64,000 nucleotides of DNA from Marinobacter sp. EhC06 (GCF_001650915.1 NZ_LXYO01000012.1:372001-436000), one strand, 5' to 3'. Shown: positions 44,596 through 53,963, counted from the first letter of the stretch. Notes: generated by a model not told the origin, from the sequence alone. Made by a program: numbers and translations.

Positions 44596-45978
44596 ATGAG
44601 TGAGAGTACCCAACCACACCAGCGGGCCAATAACCTCTGGTCCTCACGGATGGCCTTTATCCTGGCTGCGGCTGGTTCAGCCGTTGGCCTCGGGAACATC
44701 TGGAAGTTTCCGTACATTACTGGCGAGAACGGCGGCGGCGCCTTCGTTCTGATTTACCTGGCCTGTATCTTCCTGATCGGCGTGCCGGTACTGATTGCCG
44801 AGACCATGATTGGTCGGCGCGGCGGTCAGAGTCCGGTCGCCACCATGCGCACCCTGACCAAAAGCGAAGGCACCGCCAGGGGCTGGAGAGCCATCGGCTG
44901 GAACGGGGTAATTGCATCCTTCCTCGTGCTTTCTTTTTACGCCGTGATTGGCGGCTGGGCCCTGGTCTATATCGGCAAAGCCGCAACCGGGCTGTTTACC
45001 GGCGCGGACGCCGAGGCCATTGGCGGCCAGTTCGGCGGATTGCTGGCCAACCCCTGGGAACTGTTGCTCTGGCACTCCGTATTCATGGCCATCGTCGTGT
45101 TTATCGTTGGCCGGGGCATTCGCTCCGGGCTTGAGAAAGCCGTGAACATGCTGATGCCCCTGCTGTTCTTGCTGCTGATTGCGATGGTGATCTATGCCAT
45201 GAACAGTGGCAGTTTTGGCCGGGCCGTGAGCTTTATGTTCTCGCCGGACTTCAGCAAACTGACCACCGCTGGTGTTCTGACGGCCCTGGGCCATGCCGCC
45301 TTTACGCTCAGTATCGGTATTGGTGTTCTGATGGCCTATGGCTCCTACCTGCCAAAAACCGTAAACATTGCGCGGACCGCCATGACCATTGCCGTGGTGG
45401 ATACCAGCGTTGCCCTTCTTGCGGGGCTGGCCATCTTTCCTCTGGTATTTGCCAATGGCCTTGAGCCAGGGGCAGGTCCCGGCCTGATTTTCGTAACCCT
45501 GCCACTGGCCTTTGGCCAGATGAGCGGTGGCGCACTGTTCGGCACCATTTTCTTTGCCCTGCTGCTGGTCGCTGCCATCACTTCGGCCATTTCCATGCTG
45601 GAACCGGTGGTGGAATGGCTGGAAGAACATAAAGGTGTCAGCCGGGCGAAAAGTGCCTTTGGGGGAGGGCTGGCAATCTGGTTTATCGGTATCGGAACCG
45701 TATTGTCGTTCAACGTATGGGACAGCGTGCACCCGCTGGGCTTCATCCCGTTCTTCGAAGGCAAGACGGTGTTCGATCTGCTCGACTTCCTGGTCTCCAA
45801 CCTGATGATGCCCCTGGGCGGACTGGCCATTGCCCTGTTCGCCGGCTGGGCGATGAAACGAGAGGGTCTGCCGGCCGATATTGGTCTGCAGGGCGGCAGC
45901 TACACGGCGTTTATGTTTGTACTCCGGTATTTAACGCCGGCCGGTATCGCCGTAGTGTTCCTTTACAACCTCGTCTGA
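44596..45978 (+). CDS. Sodium-dependent amino-acid transporter (NSS/SNF family)
   Basis: A 460-residue protein with 11-12 membrane helices and the neurotransmitter-symporter signatures SAVGLGNIWKFPYITGENGG and the sodium-site segments FTLSIGIGVLMAYGSYLPKT. Bacterial relatives such as Tyt1 and MhsT carry aromatic amino acids. It is the third gene after the oxidoreductase and aminotransferase, so aromatic amino-acid import is the likely job. CGGAGAGA precedes the ATG, and a strong terminator follows. Confidence 0.93.
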   Translation: MSESTQPHQRANNLWSSRMAFILAAAGSAVGLGNIWKFPYITGENGGGAFVLIYLACIFLIGVPVLIAETMIGRRGGQSPVATMRTLTKSEGTARGWRAIGWNGVIASFLVLSFYAVIGGWALVYIGKAATGLFTGADAEAIGGQFGGLLANPWELLLWHSVFMAIVVFIVGRGIRSGLEKAVNMLMPLLFLLLIAMVIYAMNSGSFGRAVSFMFSPDFSKLTTAGVLTALGHAAFTLSIGIGVLMAYGSYLPKTVNIARTAMTIAVVDTSVALLAGLAIFPLVFANGLEPGAGPGLIFVTLPLAFGQMSGGALFGTIFFALLLVAAITSAISMLEPVVEWLEEHKGVSRAKSAFGGGLAIWFIGIGTVLSFNVWDSVHPLGFIPFFEGKTVFDLLDFLVSNLMMPLGGLAIALFAGWAMKREGLPADIGLQGGSYTAFMFVLRYLTPAGIAVVFLYNLV

Positions 45979-46001
45979 CGGTAACGAGGCACCCTTGACC
46001 G

Positions 46002-46034
46002 AAAAAGCCCGGTGAACTTCACCGGGCTTTTTTT
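46002..46034 (+). terminator. Rho-independent terminator after the transporter gene
   Basis: A stem AAGCCCGGTGAA / TTCACCGGGCTT with a short loop and A and T tracts on both sides (46002-46034). It ends the aromatic amino-acid operon. Confidence 0.93.
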
Positions 46035-46117
46035 GACATACCCAACAGGGCATTGCCAATCTGAATGCAAGACAACAGACCAATGTTCTGCAACTCAGGC
46101 GGAAAAGGAGAACTCTC

Positions 46118-46537
46118 ATGTATAGCAAGATCCTCGTTCCGGTCGACCTCGCCCATACCGATAAAATGGTGAAGGCACTTAATACATCCATTGATATTGC
46201 CAAACATTACAACGCGACCCTGTGCTACGTCAGCGTCACCAACAGCACGCCGGGAGCCGCAGCTCACAATCCGAAAGAACTCAAGGAGAAACTGGCCGTC
46301 TTCGCGGAGGAGCAGGGGAAATCCCACGGCATCAGTACGGACAGCATCGTCATGGAGACCGCCGATACGGCAGTGGAACTTGAAGACAAGTTGCTTGAGG
46401 CTATTAAAACCACAGGTGCAGACCTGGTGGTGATGGCTTCTCATCCGCCGGGAATCGGCGACAAGCTCCACATTCTCCACTCCAACGGCGCCAACATCGT
46501 CAGGCACAGTAACATTTCGGTGTTTGTCGTGCGCTAA
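46118..46537 (+). CDS. Universal stress protein, UspA family
   Basis: A 139-residue UspA-domain protein. The opening strand is MYSKILVPVDLAHTDKMV. The ATP-type motif GxxGx(9)G(S/T) is present only in altered form near the end (MASHPPGIGDKLHILHSNGA, then NIVRHSNISVFVVR), so nucleotide binding is uncertain. AAAAGGAG lies upstream of the ATG. Confidence 0.9.
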   Translation: MYSKILVPVDLAHTDKMVKALNTSIDIAKHYNATLCYVSVTNSTPGAAAHNPKELKEKLAVFAEEQGKSHGISTDSIVMETADTAVELEDKLLEAIKTTGADLVVMASHPPGIGDKLHILHSNGANIVRHSNISVFVVR

Positions 46538-46570
46538 GGGCAAGGTACCCATGCGATTGCATCCGAGATA

Positions 46571-47431
46571 CTACTCCGGATGCATCATGGCGGAGGGCCT
46601 CGGAAATTCCACATCTGTGACTTCGGCAATGAAGAAGGGAAAATAATCGTCCGTGGCAAAGAAATTCCCGGCTTCTACGCGGGTCGGCAATACAAATCCC
46701 TCAAACTCTTTAAACTCTGACAGGTATCCACCGAACGGCTGCAAGCGATGAACTTTTTCCGGATTCGCATTGCTCCAGCGGTCGAAACTCACTTGGAGGG
46801 GACGACCGTCTTCAGCCACCACAACATCCACCGCCTGCTCCATACCCTCGTGGCGGACAATCACCCTGGCCGTATTTACATCCACAAGCTGCCACGCAAC
46901 CCCTGGGCCAGGCAGCAGTGCCGCCGGCGTCCAGAACACCGCCTCCGCCACATACCGGCCGAATGCCGAACGGGCGTGATCCGGATCGCCGCCCATCCGG
47001 GCCACCGGAAGCAATCCCATCAGCCAAAACCGCGTCCACTGCTCGGCGTCTGAGCCTGAAACCCGGAGGGCGCCACGGCTGGCGCCCATCTTCCAGATAA
47101 ACCCTTCGGGCATAGCCAGCACCTGAGTGGCTTGCATATCCATGTAGTCGGGCGCATCCCGATTGCCCATGCCGAATTTTCCGGTCATGGATATCCGGGC
47201 AACCGTATAAAGCGGAGTACCGGGCTGAATGGTGTACCGGAAATACCGCCGGGCGGGCTCCGGCAGCCCCTCGAGGAGAGAAAGATCAAAAGGCTGCGGC
47301 GAAGCCGGCTGCAGCGCCGCCAACCTCGCCATGGCGGCCTGGTCCGCATTATGGTCAGCCTGTCGCCAGAACCACAGAGCGATGGTGACAGCAACCAACA
47401 GAATCAACAGGATCAGGAAAACGATTTTCAT
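46571..47431 (-). CDS. DUF6544/DUF6920-like membrane-anchored protein
   Basis: A 286-residue protein with one N-terminal membrane helix (FLILLILLVAVTIALWFW) and a beta-rich domain (EPARRYFRYTIQPGTPLY; PDYMDMQATQVLAMPEGFIW; GRPLQVSFDRWSNANPEKVH). I recognise the pattern as that of DUF6544-like proteins; function is unknown. It would face the periplasm. Its stop region overlaps a hairpin (TGCATCCG at 46558 with CGGATGCA at 46577). Confidence 0.75.
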   Translation of the reverse strand: MKIVFLILLILLVAVTIALWFWRQADHNADQAAMARLAALQPASPQPFDLSLLEGLPEPARRYFRYTIQPGTPLYTVARISMTGKFGMGNRDAPDYMDMQATQVLAMPEGFIWKMGASRGALRVSGSDAEQWTRFWLMGLLPVARMGGDPDHARSAFGRYVAEAVFWTPAALLPGPGVAWQLVDVNTARVIVRHEGMEQAVDVVVAEDGRPLQVSFDRWSNANPEKVHRLQPFGGYLSEFKEFEGFVLPTRVEAGNFFATDDYFPFFIAEVTDVEFPRPSAMMHPE

Positions 47432-47537
47432 GTAAGCTATGCTCCGTAGCAGTCATTGTCCCTGCCCTGCCCGCATCCAGTCTTGTTCCAGATCAATGAA
47501 CGTGGCTGGCCGACTCACTGTCCGTCTGAAAGGTTTT

Positions 47538-48392
47538 ATGAAAGTACCGAAGAGATTACAACCACTTGTCGATGACGGCATGGTGGACGAAGTGCTCTAC
47601 CAGCTTATGAGCGGCAAGGAAGCGCAGGTTTATGTGGTGCGCTGTGGCGACCAGACACGTTGCGCCAAGGTCTTCAAGGAAGCCTCCAAGCGAAGCTTCA
47701 AGCAGGCGGTGGAATACCAGGAGGGCCGAAAGGTCCGGAACAGCCGGCGGGCCCGGGCCATGAGCAAGAAAACCAAATACGGCCAGAAGGAGCAGGAAGA
47801 TGCCTGGCTCAATGCCGAGGTGGATGCCCTTTACCGGCTTGCCGCCGCGGGTGTCCGGGTTCCCGAACCCCTGGGCTTCGTGGACGGCGTGCTGCTGATG
47901 GAGCTGGTGGCGGACGAAGACGGCAAGGCCGCACCCAGGCTGGATGATGTCATTCTTTCCCCGGAACAGGCCCGTGACTTCCACAGGCAGGTGATCCGTG
48001 AGGTGGTCCGCATGTTGAGTGCCGGTCTGATCCATGGGGACCTGTCGGAATTCAACGTTCTGGTCGATGCCAACGGACCGGTCATTATTGATCTTCCCCA
48101 GGCGGTCAACGCCTCCGGCAACAACAACGCGGAACGCATGCTCGAACGCGACGTCGACAATATGCGCCGCTATTTTGGCCGATTCGCGCCGGAGCTGTTG
48201 AACACCGATTATGGCAAGGAGATCTGGGCGCTCTACGAATCAGGCGACCTCCACCCGGAATGCAAACTCACCGGCTGTTTCCAGCACGATGATACCGCCG
48301 CCAACGTTGACGAACTGATGGAAATCATCGATGCGGCAAAGGAAGAAGAGTGGGAGCGGCAGGAACGAATGAGGGACTCTGAGGAGGACTGA
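47538..48392 (+). CDS. RIO-type serine protein kinase
   Basis: A 284-residue RIO kinase from ATG 47538 (MKVPKRLQPLVDDGMVDEVL); in-frame starts further upstream do not fit. Features: MSGKEAQVYVVRCGDQTRCA as the glycine loop with Lys (AKVFKEAS), the catalytic loop LIHGDLSEFNVLV, and metal-binding VIIDLPQAV. It is the PA4780-like single-domain form. Targets in bacteria are poorly known. AAGG lies upstream of the start. Confidence 0.92.
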   Translation: MKVPKRLQPLVDDGMVDEVLYQLMSGKEAQVYVVRCGDQTRCAKVFKEASKRSFKQAVEYQEGRKVRNSRRARAMSKKTKYGQKEQEDAWLNAEVDALYRLAAAGVRVPEPLGFVDGVLLMELVADEDGKAAPRLDDVILSPEQARDFHRQVIREVVRMLSAGLIHGDLSEFNVLVDANGPVIIDLPQAVNASGNNNAERMLERDVDNMRRYFGRFAPELLNTDYGKEIWALYESGDLHPECKLTGCFQHDDTAANVDELMEIIDAAKEEEWERQERMRDSEED

Positions 48393-48410
48393 AATAATAG
48401 CCGCTGCTGG

Positions 48411-48881
48411 TCAGCTCTCGGGCGTCGTTTTCTGTTCGCTGACCATTACTGACATCACTTCCTGTTCCCTGGGCCCGGGCAGAATACCCGTCAACCAGGC
48501 CTCGATCACCGGCTCACCGTGCTGATTCGAGAGTATCGCTTCGGCCCGGGCCCGGTTTTGCTCATCTACGTCGGTGATGGTGAACACGCAGGTGATGGTG
48601 TCGCCGAAATACACTGGCCGGAGGAAGCGAAAGTTCATTCCTGACGCCAGCCAGCCTATCTGCCCGCCTACTTCCGTGATCATTCCACCAACCAGCAGGC
48701 CATGGCAGATCTTGCCGTGCAGGTTCTTCGCTCGCGCGAACTCGTCGCTGTAGTGGACCGGGTTCTGATCGCGGCTGATTTCGCCAAAGGACAGGGTCTC
48801 ATCCTCGGTGAACGTTCGTGCCAGGGTAAAGGAATCCCCCGCTTTCAGGCCGGCAATGGCTCTCTTTCGAATATCGGTCAT
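48411..48881 (-). CDS. MaoC-like (R)-specific enoyl-CoA hydratase
   Basis: A 156-residue hotdog-fold protein. The hydratase-2 motif with catalytic Asp and His is in ISRDQNPVHYSDEFA, followed by HGKICHGLLVGGMITEVGGQ. Members act on (R)-3-hydroxyacyl-CoA in beta-oxidation or PHA metabolism. The CopD-like gene lies 27 bases upstream on the same strand. Confidence 0.88.
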   Translation of the reverse strand: MTDIRKRAIAGLKAGDSFTLARTFTEDETLSFGEISRDQNPVHYSDEFARAKNLHGKICHGLLVGGMITEVGGQIGWLASGMNFRFLRPVYFGDTITCVFTITDVDEQNRARAEAILSNQHGEPVIEAWLTGILPGPREQEVMSVMVSEQKTTPES

Positions 48882-48908
48882 GGTATCGGTCCCCGATCGT
48901 TCAGCAGG

Positions 48909-49364
48909 TTACAGGTACCGACCGCCAGACCCTATGGCGACCACAATCAGGCCGAGGATCAGATTGATACCGACTAGCCGGCGAATCTTGCCCACCTGAA
49001 CACCGCCAGCCTGCGGATCCTTGTCTGCAACCGCCTGCTTGAGCCGCCGAAAAGGCGCAAAATACACGTGGAAGTAGAGCAGCATCATCACCAGGCCGAG
49101 CGTCTGCATGGCATGAATATGCCAGCCGGCACCGGCCATACCGCCAAACACACTGAAAATCATCCAGTAGCCGGTGACCAGTAGCAACACAACTGAGAGC
49201 CACACCCAGCGAAAGAATCGTTCAAGCGTCCTGGACCAGAGAACACCCCGCTGTGAGGCTTCTACAACCTCAACCACGGCCGGACGCATCGCCATGTAGG
49301 CGAAGAACATACCGCCAACCCAGATAACCGCGGACAGAACGTGCAATGCAATTGCAAGACTCAT
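48909..49364 (-). CDS. CopD-family membrane protein
   Basis: A 151-residue protein with four helices and CopD-domain features: IALHVLSAVIWVGGMFFAYM and HIHAMQTLGLVMMLLYFHVY, with His residues in helices. It may handle copper or be a heme-type membrane protein. The start is the ATG at 49362-49364 with GGGG upstream; the preceding TTG is less likely. Confidence 0.82.
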   Translation of the reverse strand: MSLAIALHVLSAVIWVGGMFFAYMAMRPAVVEVVEASQRGVLWSRTLERFFRWVWLSVVLLLVTGYWMIFSVFGGMAGAGWHIHAMQTLGLVMMLLYFHVYFAPFRRLKQAVADKDPQAGGVQVGKIRRLVGINLILGLIVVAIGSGGRYL

Positions 49365-49385
49365 CAAAGCTACCCCTTTATCTCG

Positions 49386-50447
49386 TCAGATGGTTTCCAG
49401 CTCGACCCGATTACGGCCGCCGGTTTTACCCCGGTAAAGCGCTTCATCAGCCCGGCTGACAGCCGCACTCAGGTCGTCGCCAGCTCGCAGTTCGCTCACA
49501 CCGATACTGATCGTAACTTCGGCATCACCGCCAGTAATCGCGCTCCAGTCCCTGGCCAAAAACGCGTTTCGTATCCGCTCCGCGCTTGCCTGCGCTTTGC
49601 CGGAATCCGTATCAGGGAGAATGGCCAGGAACTCCTCACCGCCCCACCTACCAATCAAATCCTGGGCCCGGAGCTCCTCACGAATCACATCGGCAACAAA
49701 ACCCAACACTCGGTCGCCGGTTTCGTGGCCATAGGCGTCGTTGATTGATTTGAAATGATCGACATCCAGCAGAAGAAAGCCAACTGGGTGACCGCTACGG
49801 CTGAACCTGGCCAATTCTTTTTCAGCCAGATAGGTCATGTGCCGGCGATTGAAAAGCCCGGTCAGTGAATCCGTTGTTGCCATTTCCCGGAGCTTGCGCT
49901 GGGCTGTGACCACCATTCTCAGGTAATAGGAAGACAGGTAACTGAACATGGCAAAGACCACGCTCAGGTTAAACAGATGGACGATATGCAGAGCCGTTTG
50001 ATGAATCGGCTGTAACGGCTCGATATACCACATCAGGACATCCAGGGCGATGTAGTAACCCCACAGGGCCAACAGCGCATAGATGGCCCATTTCCGTGAT
50101 GCGGACACACAAATCGCCGGTATGAACATCAACAGGTAATAATGGAAACCGCTCTCCCATCCAATCAGAACGATGCCAAGTCCGGCATGGCCAAGCACTT
50201 CGGCCCAGATGAGTACGACCGCAATCCTGTTCCTGTGGTATTTGAGTGCGTAATAGGCCCCGGCGTACATGGCCACGCTGACCACGTTGATCCATGCCAG
50301 AATCGGCGAACCCAATGCATGAAAAAGAAAGAAAAAGATGACATCTACAGTTCCGGCGATCTGGGCACATCGCATGGCCAAACGCCAGAACTGGGGCCTG
50401 CGCTCCCGCTCAGGCTCATAATTCATTGGAGCACTCGCACTTTTCAT
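49386..50447 (-). CDS. Membrane diguanylate cyclase (GGDEF)
   Basis: A 353-residue protein with about six N-terminal helices (ARFIRAIA-like core replaced by FFLFHALGSPILAWINVVSV onward) and a GGDEF domain. The active-site motif is RWGGEEFLAIL (GGEEF), and TTDSLTGLFNRRHM and DVDHFKSINDAYGHETGD are intact, so it should make c-di-GMP. No RxxD inhibition site was recognised. The start is either ATG 50447 or the ATG 21 bases inside it. Confidence 0.92.
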   Translation of the reverse strand: MKSASAPMNYEPERERRPQFWRLAMRCAQIAGTVDVIFFFLFHALGSPILAWINVVSVAMYAGAYYALKYHRNRIAVVLIWAEVLGHAGLGIVLIGWESGFHYYLLMFIPAICVSASRKWAIYALLALWGYYIALDVLMWYIEPLQPIHQTALHIVHLFNLSVVFAMFSYLSSYYLRMVVTAQRKLREMATTDSLTGLFNRRHMTYLAEKELARFSRSGHPVGFLLLDVDHFKSINDAYGHETGDRVLGFVADVIREELRAQDLIGRWGGEEFLAILPDTDSGKAQASAERIRNAFLARDWSAITGGDAEVTISIGVSELRAGDDLSAAVSRADEALYRGKTGGRNRVELETI

Positions 50448-50539
50448 CGACAGCAGAATTCCTTTTTAGGTAACAAGAGTACTCGTTAAAACAGAATCCT
50501 GCCTCACTCCAATGCAAACAAATGAAAATGTTTTCAGGA

Positions 50540-51211
50540 TCACCACGGCAGCTCGTCGCCGTTGCTGTGCCAGAACGATCCGGTATTCTCCAGGGTCAGG
50601 CCATCAATCCGCTCTGCCAGGCCTTTTGCCGATTCTTCTGGAGTAATCAACCCACCAAAATTCACCATTCGGGTCTGAACATAACCCGGGTGCAGCTGGG
50701 CCACGGCGATACCCCGCGGTTTCAGATCCATCGCGAGGGACTTGCCAAAGGCATTCAACGCCGCCTTTGAAGCACGGTACCCATAGCGGCCGCCAGAGTC
50801 GTTGTCGGCGATAGAGCCCATCCGGCTGGTGATGTTGGCGATTTTGCCTCCGGAGGGGATTTTTTCGAACAAGGCTTCAGCCACTCTCAGGGGAGCATAG
50901 GCATTGATCTCCATCTGGGTGCGGATGGAATCGAAATCGATACTGCCCAGTTTCTCGTCCTGCAGCAGACCGGCATTGTTGATCAACAGATCGATACGCT
51001 CGCCCTCAAGATCGGCCACGAGCTTGGTTACGCCCTCATCGGTGGTCACATCGACTCTGTCGATGATCCTCGCCGCAACCTCTTCCAGCTCCGACGAGGC
51101 CTCCCGGCACACGCCGATCACCGAGCAGCCGCGGCTTGCATAGAGTCGGGCGAGCTCCAGACCAATGCCCCGGTTTGCCCCGGTGATTACAACAGTGGAA
51201 TTATCGGACAT
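50540..51211 (-). CDS. Short-chain dehydrogenase/reductase
   Basis: A 223-residue SDR from the ATG at 51209-51211, with GAGGAGG upstream; a longer start at 51232 is rejected. Motifs: VVITGANRGIGLELARLYAS, INNAGLLQDEK, ITSRMGS and catalytic YGYRASKAALN. The pattern resembles C-factor-like SDRs. Substrate unknown. It is divergent from mtfA. Confidence 0.9.
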   Translation of the reverse strand: MSDNSTVVITGANRGIGLELARLYASRGCSVIGVCREASSELEEVAARIIDRVDVTTDEGVTKLVADLEGERIDLLINNAGLLQDEKLGSIDFDSIRTQMEINAYAPLRVAEALFEKIPSGGKIANITSRMGSIADNDSGGRYGYRASKAALNAFGKSLAMDLKPRGIAVAQLHPGYVQTRMVNFGGLITPEESAKGLAERIDGLTLENTGSFWHSNGDELPW

Positions 51212-51357
51212 ATCAGCCTCCTCAACGATCAATACAGTTCATGCAGCTTCACATCCCCTGCACTGTAGAACAACCAGCAATACGGGCCCTGACTGCGTGC
51301 AGATCCAATTTTTCTGTAAGATACGGGGTAATTCAATCAATGGTCGCTGGGAGCAGC

Positions 51358-52188
51358 ATGTCAGCAGCACTTGTTTTCGCAGTATTTGCAGTGACCCTGA
51401 TCGCGGCAACCATATTCTACCTCTTCTTCTACCGCGCCTGGCGGAGGGAACGGGAACTGAGGGTCCCCTTTCCAACACCGTGGCGCGAGCATCTTGATTC
51501 GAACGTGCCGCTTTACCGACGGCTTCCTGAAGCCCTCAAGCAAACCTTGGAGCAACGGGTCCAGCTTTTTCTCTCCGAGAAAGAATTCTATGGCTGTGAC
51601 GGCTTTGAGGTGGACGACACGGTGAGAGTAACCATTGCCGGCCACGCCTGTTTGCTGATTCTTGCCCGCCCCTATTCGGATTTTGACGAGGTAAGCAGCA
51701 TTCTGGTCTATCCCGATGCCTATCACGTCAGAGACATTGAAAGCGATGGCATGGTTGTCAGCGAAAGTAATGAAATACGGGCCGGTGAGGCCTCAAGCAG
51801 GGGCCAGGTGGTGCTGGCCTGGCGAGAATGCCAGGAGGCCGCCAGGAACCCGCACAGTGGCCATAACGTCATGCTACATGAGTTTGCACACCAGCTGGAC
51901 TACCTGGACGGCACCGCAGACGGGGCACCGCCGCTGAGTGGAGAGCAGGCCCGGCACTGGCAAAGTTCCATGACGACGGCCTACGAAGACCTCAGGCATT
52001 CCCTCCGGCACCACCATAGATCCTGGCTTGATCCATACGGCGCTACCGAACCGGCAGAATTTTTCGCAGTGCTGACCGAGGCATTTTTCCAGCAGCCGCG
52101 CCATCTCAAGCGAGAACAGCCCGAGGTCTACAAGGCCCTGCAAGGGTATTATCGACTGGACCCGACAACTCTGTGGCAGGATGCGTGA
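51358..52188 (+). CDS. mtfA: MtfA-type zinc metallopeptidase (M90)
   Basis: A 276-residue protein from ATG 51358 with GGGAG upstream (an ATG at 51340 is possible). One N-terminal helix (FAVFAVTLIAATIFYLFFYR) is followed by the M90 domain with the zinc motif HEFAHQLDYLDG. MtfA (YeeI) in E. coli binds the repressor Mlc and so affects glucose transport. Here a membrane anchor is present. The DUF2897 gene starts 64 bases after its stop. Confidence 0.9.
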   Translation: MSAALVFAVFAVTLIAATIFYLFFYRAWRRERELRVPFPTPWREHLDSNVPLYRRLPEALKQTLEQRVQLFLSEKEFYGCDGFEVDDTVRVTIAGHACLLILARPYSDFDEVSSILVYPDAYHVRDIESDGMVVSESNEIRAGEASSRGQVVLAWRECQEAARNPHSGHNVMLHEFAHQLDYLDGTADGAPPLSGEQARHWQSSMTTAYEDLRHSLRHHHRSWLDPYGATEPAEFFAVLTEAFFQQPRHLKREQPEVYKALQGYYRLDPTTLWQDA

Positions 52189-52252
52189 CAGTTGTGACAG
52201 ATCGATGCGTGGTCCACTATGTAGGGAAGCGGATCATTTGGTGGAGGTGGAC

Positions 52253-52429
52253 ATGCCAGCCATAGGATGGATATTCATAATTGTTGCCCTTGCGTTGATC
52301 GTGGGCAGCCTGATGATACTGCGCGACAATGCACACAGCATGAAAATCTCCGATGAGAAAATGAAGAAGATTCAGGCACGCAAGGCGGAGATCGAAGCCG
52401 AGGAAAGCGCCGAAGACAAAGAGTGGTAG
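52253..52429 (+). CDS. DUF2897 small membrane protein
   Basis: A 58-residue protein from ATG 52253, with GGAGGTGG just upstream. One hydrophobic helix (IGWIFIIVALALIVGSLMIL) is followed by a charged, Lys/Glu-rich coil (DEKMKKIQARKAEIEAEESA). I recognise the DUF2897 pattern; function is unknown. It follows mtfA on the same strand. Confidence 0.85.
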   Translation: MPAIGWIFIIVALALIVGSLMILRDNAHSMKISDEKMKKIQARKAEIEAEESAEDKEW

Positions 52430-52465
52430 CCCGGCCAGTTCAAGTATAGAAGACTGAACCGGGCT
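52428..52465. terminator. Bidirectional hairpin in the DUF2897/pcuAC convergent gap
   Basis: AGCCCG (52428) plus GTTCA (52438-52442) pair with TGAAC and CGGGCT (52455-52465), with a four-base bulge. No T-run follows, so this is a weak terminator candidate. Confidence 0.3.
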
Positions 52466-52471
52466 GATACG

Positions 52472-52981
52472 TCAGTGCCCGCTGTGGTCCATCTCTTTGC
52501 CAGAGTGGTCCATACTCTGTTTTTCCATCATCTCGCGATCCAGCGGCGCAACATTCAGCTCAACCTGCATATCTTCCGCGCCCTCAAAGCTCAGGGTCAG
52601 CGGAATACTCTCACCCTCGCGCAACGGGCTTTTCAGTTTTTCCAGCATCAGATGAAAGCTGTGGGGCTTCAACTCCACGGTACTACCCCCTGGTATGACA
52701 AGCCCGCCCTTGACCGGAGCCATTCGCATCACACCATCGTGCATGCTGGTCTCGTGGATCGATACGCTGTCTGCCCTGGGGGTTGCGGCCCCAACGAGGG
52801 TGATATCACTGCTGCCGCTGTTGGAGATGCTCATGTAGCCCACTCCCATGGGCGTGCCAGGCGGTGTGGGCCGGCTCCAGGGATGATCGACCTTTACCGG
52901 ACCCTGGCTGTAATCATGGGCTAGAGCTGTCGGGGCAACCAGGGCCAGGGCCAGCACAAATACGCTCAGGCAGTACTTCAT
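52472..52981 (-). CDS. Periplasmic copper chaperone PCu(A)C
   Basis: A 169-residue protein from the ATG at 52979-52981, with AAGGA upstream. The signal peptide (LSVFVLALALVAPTALAHD) is followed by the PCu(A)C domain: HDYSQGPVKVDHPWSRPTPP, then the copper-binding set HETSMHDGVMRMAPVKGG and HSFHLMLEKL (His, Met and HxM). A C-terminal Met/His tail (MEKQSMDHSGKEMDHSGH) adds possible Cu ligands. It delivers Cu(I) to cytochrome oxidase Cu-A sites in relatives. Confidence 0.92.
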   Translation of the reverse strand: MKYCLSVFVLALALVAPTALAHDYSQGPVKVDHPWSRPTPPGTPMGVGYMSISNSGSSDITLVGAATPRADSVSIHETSMHDGVMRMAPVKGGLVIPGGSTVELKPHSFHLMLEKLKSPLREGESIPLTLSFEGAEDMQVELNVAPLDREMMEKQSMDHSGKEMDHSGH

Positions 52982-53240
52982 GTCCAGTGTTCCTTGTCGA
53001 TGATATAGAGGTACAGGATAGAAAGACGGTACCGCGGATCCAAGCTTTTCAGTGCGACGAATGGTCGCAGATAGTCGGGCGAAGCGCCAAATCAAGCTCC
53101 CATGCCTTCAGAACGTCATCCATGGAACTAAATGCTGCCAAATATGACAACAGGGTAATACCGACCCCATGAACCCATGGCGTCAGGCAGCGTAAACTGG
53201 CGTCGATACATAGCGGGTTATCCGAGAAAGGAGCTGGCAA

Positions 53241-53960
53241 ATGAACGTGATGTCTGTACTGAACCAGGTAATGAAACAGGCCCAGGGCACTCAATCCCAG
53301 GGTGGAGGCATGGATGTCAACAAAATGGTGAACAGCCTTGGCAGCCAATTCAATGGCGGCCAGGGTTCCGGTTCAGGCATCGACGTGAAAAGCCTGCTGG
53401 GCGGCGGAGCCCTGGGTATGATGCTGGGGTCCAAGCGCGGCCGGAAGATGGGCGGCAAAGCCCTGAAATACGGCGCCCTTGCAGGGGTGGGTGTCCTGGC
53501 CTGGAAAGCCTATCAGAACTATCAGACCAACAGTCAGAGCCCGGCGCAACCGGCAGCGGCACAGCAGGGCCAACCACTGGAGCAACTGCAGGGACAGGCA
53601 CAGGAACAACGGGGACTGGAAATACTCCAGGCCATGATCATGGCGGCCCGTGCCGACGGTCACATCGATGCCAACGAGCGCGCCCTTCTCACCCAGGAAA
53701 TCGAAAAACTGGGTCCGGATGATGAACTCCACGCCTGGATCCAACAGCAGTTCGACGCTCCGCTGGATGCATCTGCCCTGGCCCGCAATGCCGACTCGCC
53801 ACAGGCAAGCCGGGAAATCTACATCGTCAGCGCAGTCATGATTGATGACCAGAACCCCATGGAACGAGCATGGCTGGATCAACTGGCCAGCGCCCTGCAA
53901 CTCGACCCGGGCCTTGCCAGGGAACTCGAGCAACAGATCCAGAGTGCTACAACGGGGTAA
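53241..53960 (+). CDS. TerB-like DUF533 (YebE-type) protein
   Basis: A 239-residue protein. A glycine-rich front (SQGGGMDVNKMVNSLGSQFN), a hydrophobic segment (YGALAGVGVLAWKAYQNYQ) and a Gln/Ala-rich linker lead to a TerB-like helical domain (LEILQAMIMAARADGHIDAN; EIEKLGPDDELHAWIQQQFD). The family is DUF533, often annotated as tellurite-resistance-like; real function is unknown. AAAGGAG lies upstream of the ATG. Confidence 0.85.
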   Translation: MNVMSVLNQVMKQAQGTQSQGGGMDVNKMVNSLGSQFNGGQGSGSGIDVKSLLGGGALGMMLGSKRGRKMGGKALKYGALAGVGVLAWKAYQNYQTNSQSPAQPAAAQQGQPLEQLQGQAQEQRGLEILQAMIMAARADGHIDANERALLTQEIEKLGPDDELHAWIQQQFDAPLDASALARNADSPQASREIYIVSAVMIDDQNPMERAWLDQLASALQLDPGLARELEQQIQSATTG

Positions 53961-53963
53961 AAG

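Noticed and set aside
46558..46584. Hairpin at the end of the DUF6544-like gene
   Set aside because: Its loop is 11 bases, it overlaps the stop codon and no T-run follows on either strand, so a terminator is not supported.
53049..53348. A minus-strand frame of 99 residues between pcuAC and the TerB-like gene
   Set aside because: It runs antisense into the start and ribosome site of the TerB-like gene, lacks a ribosome site, and shows no domain.
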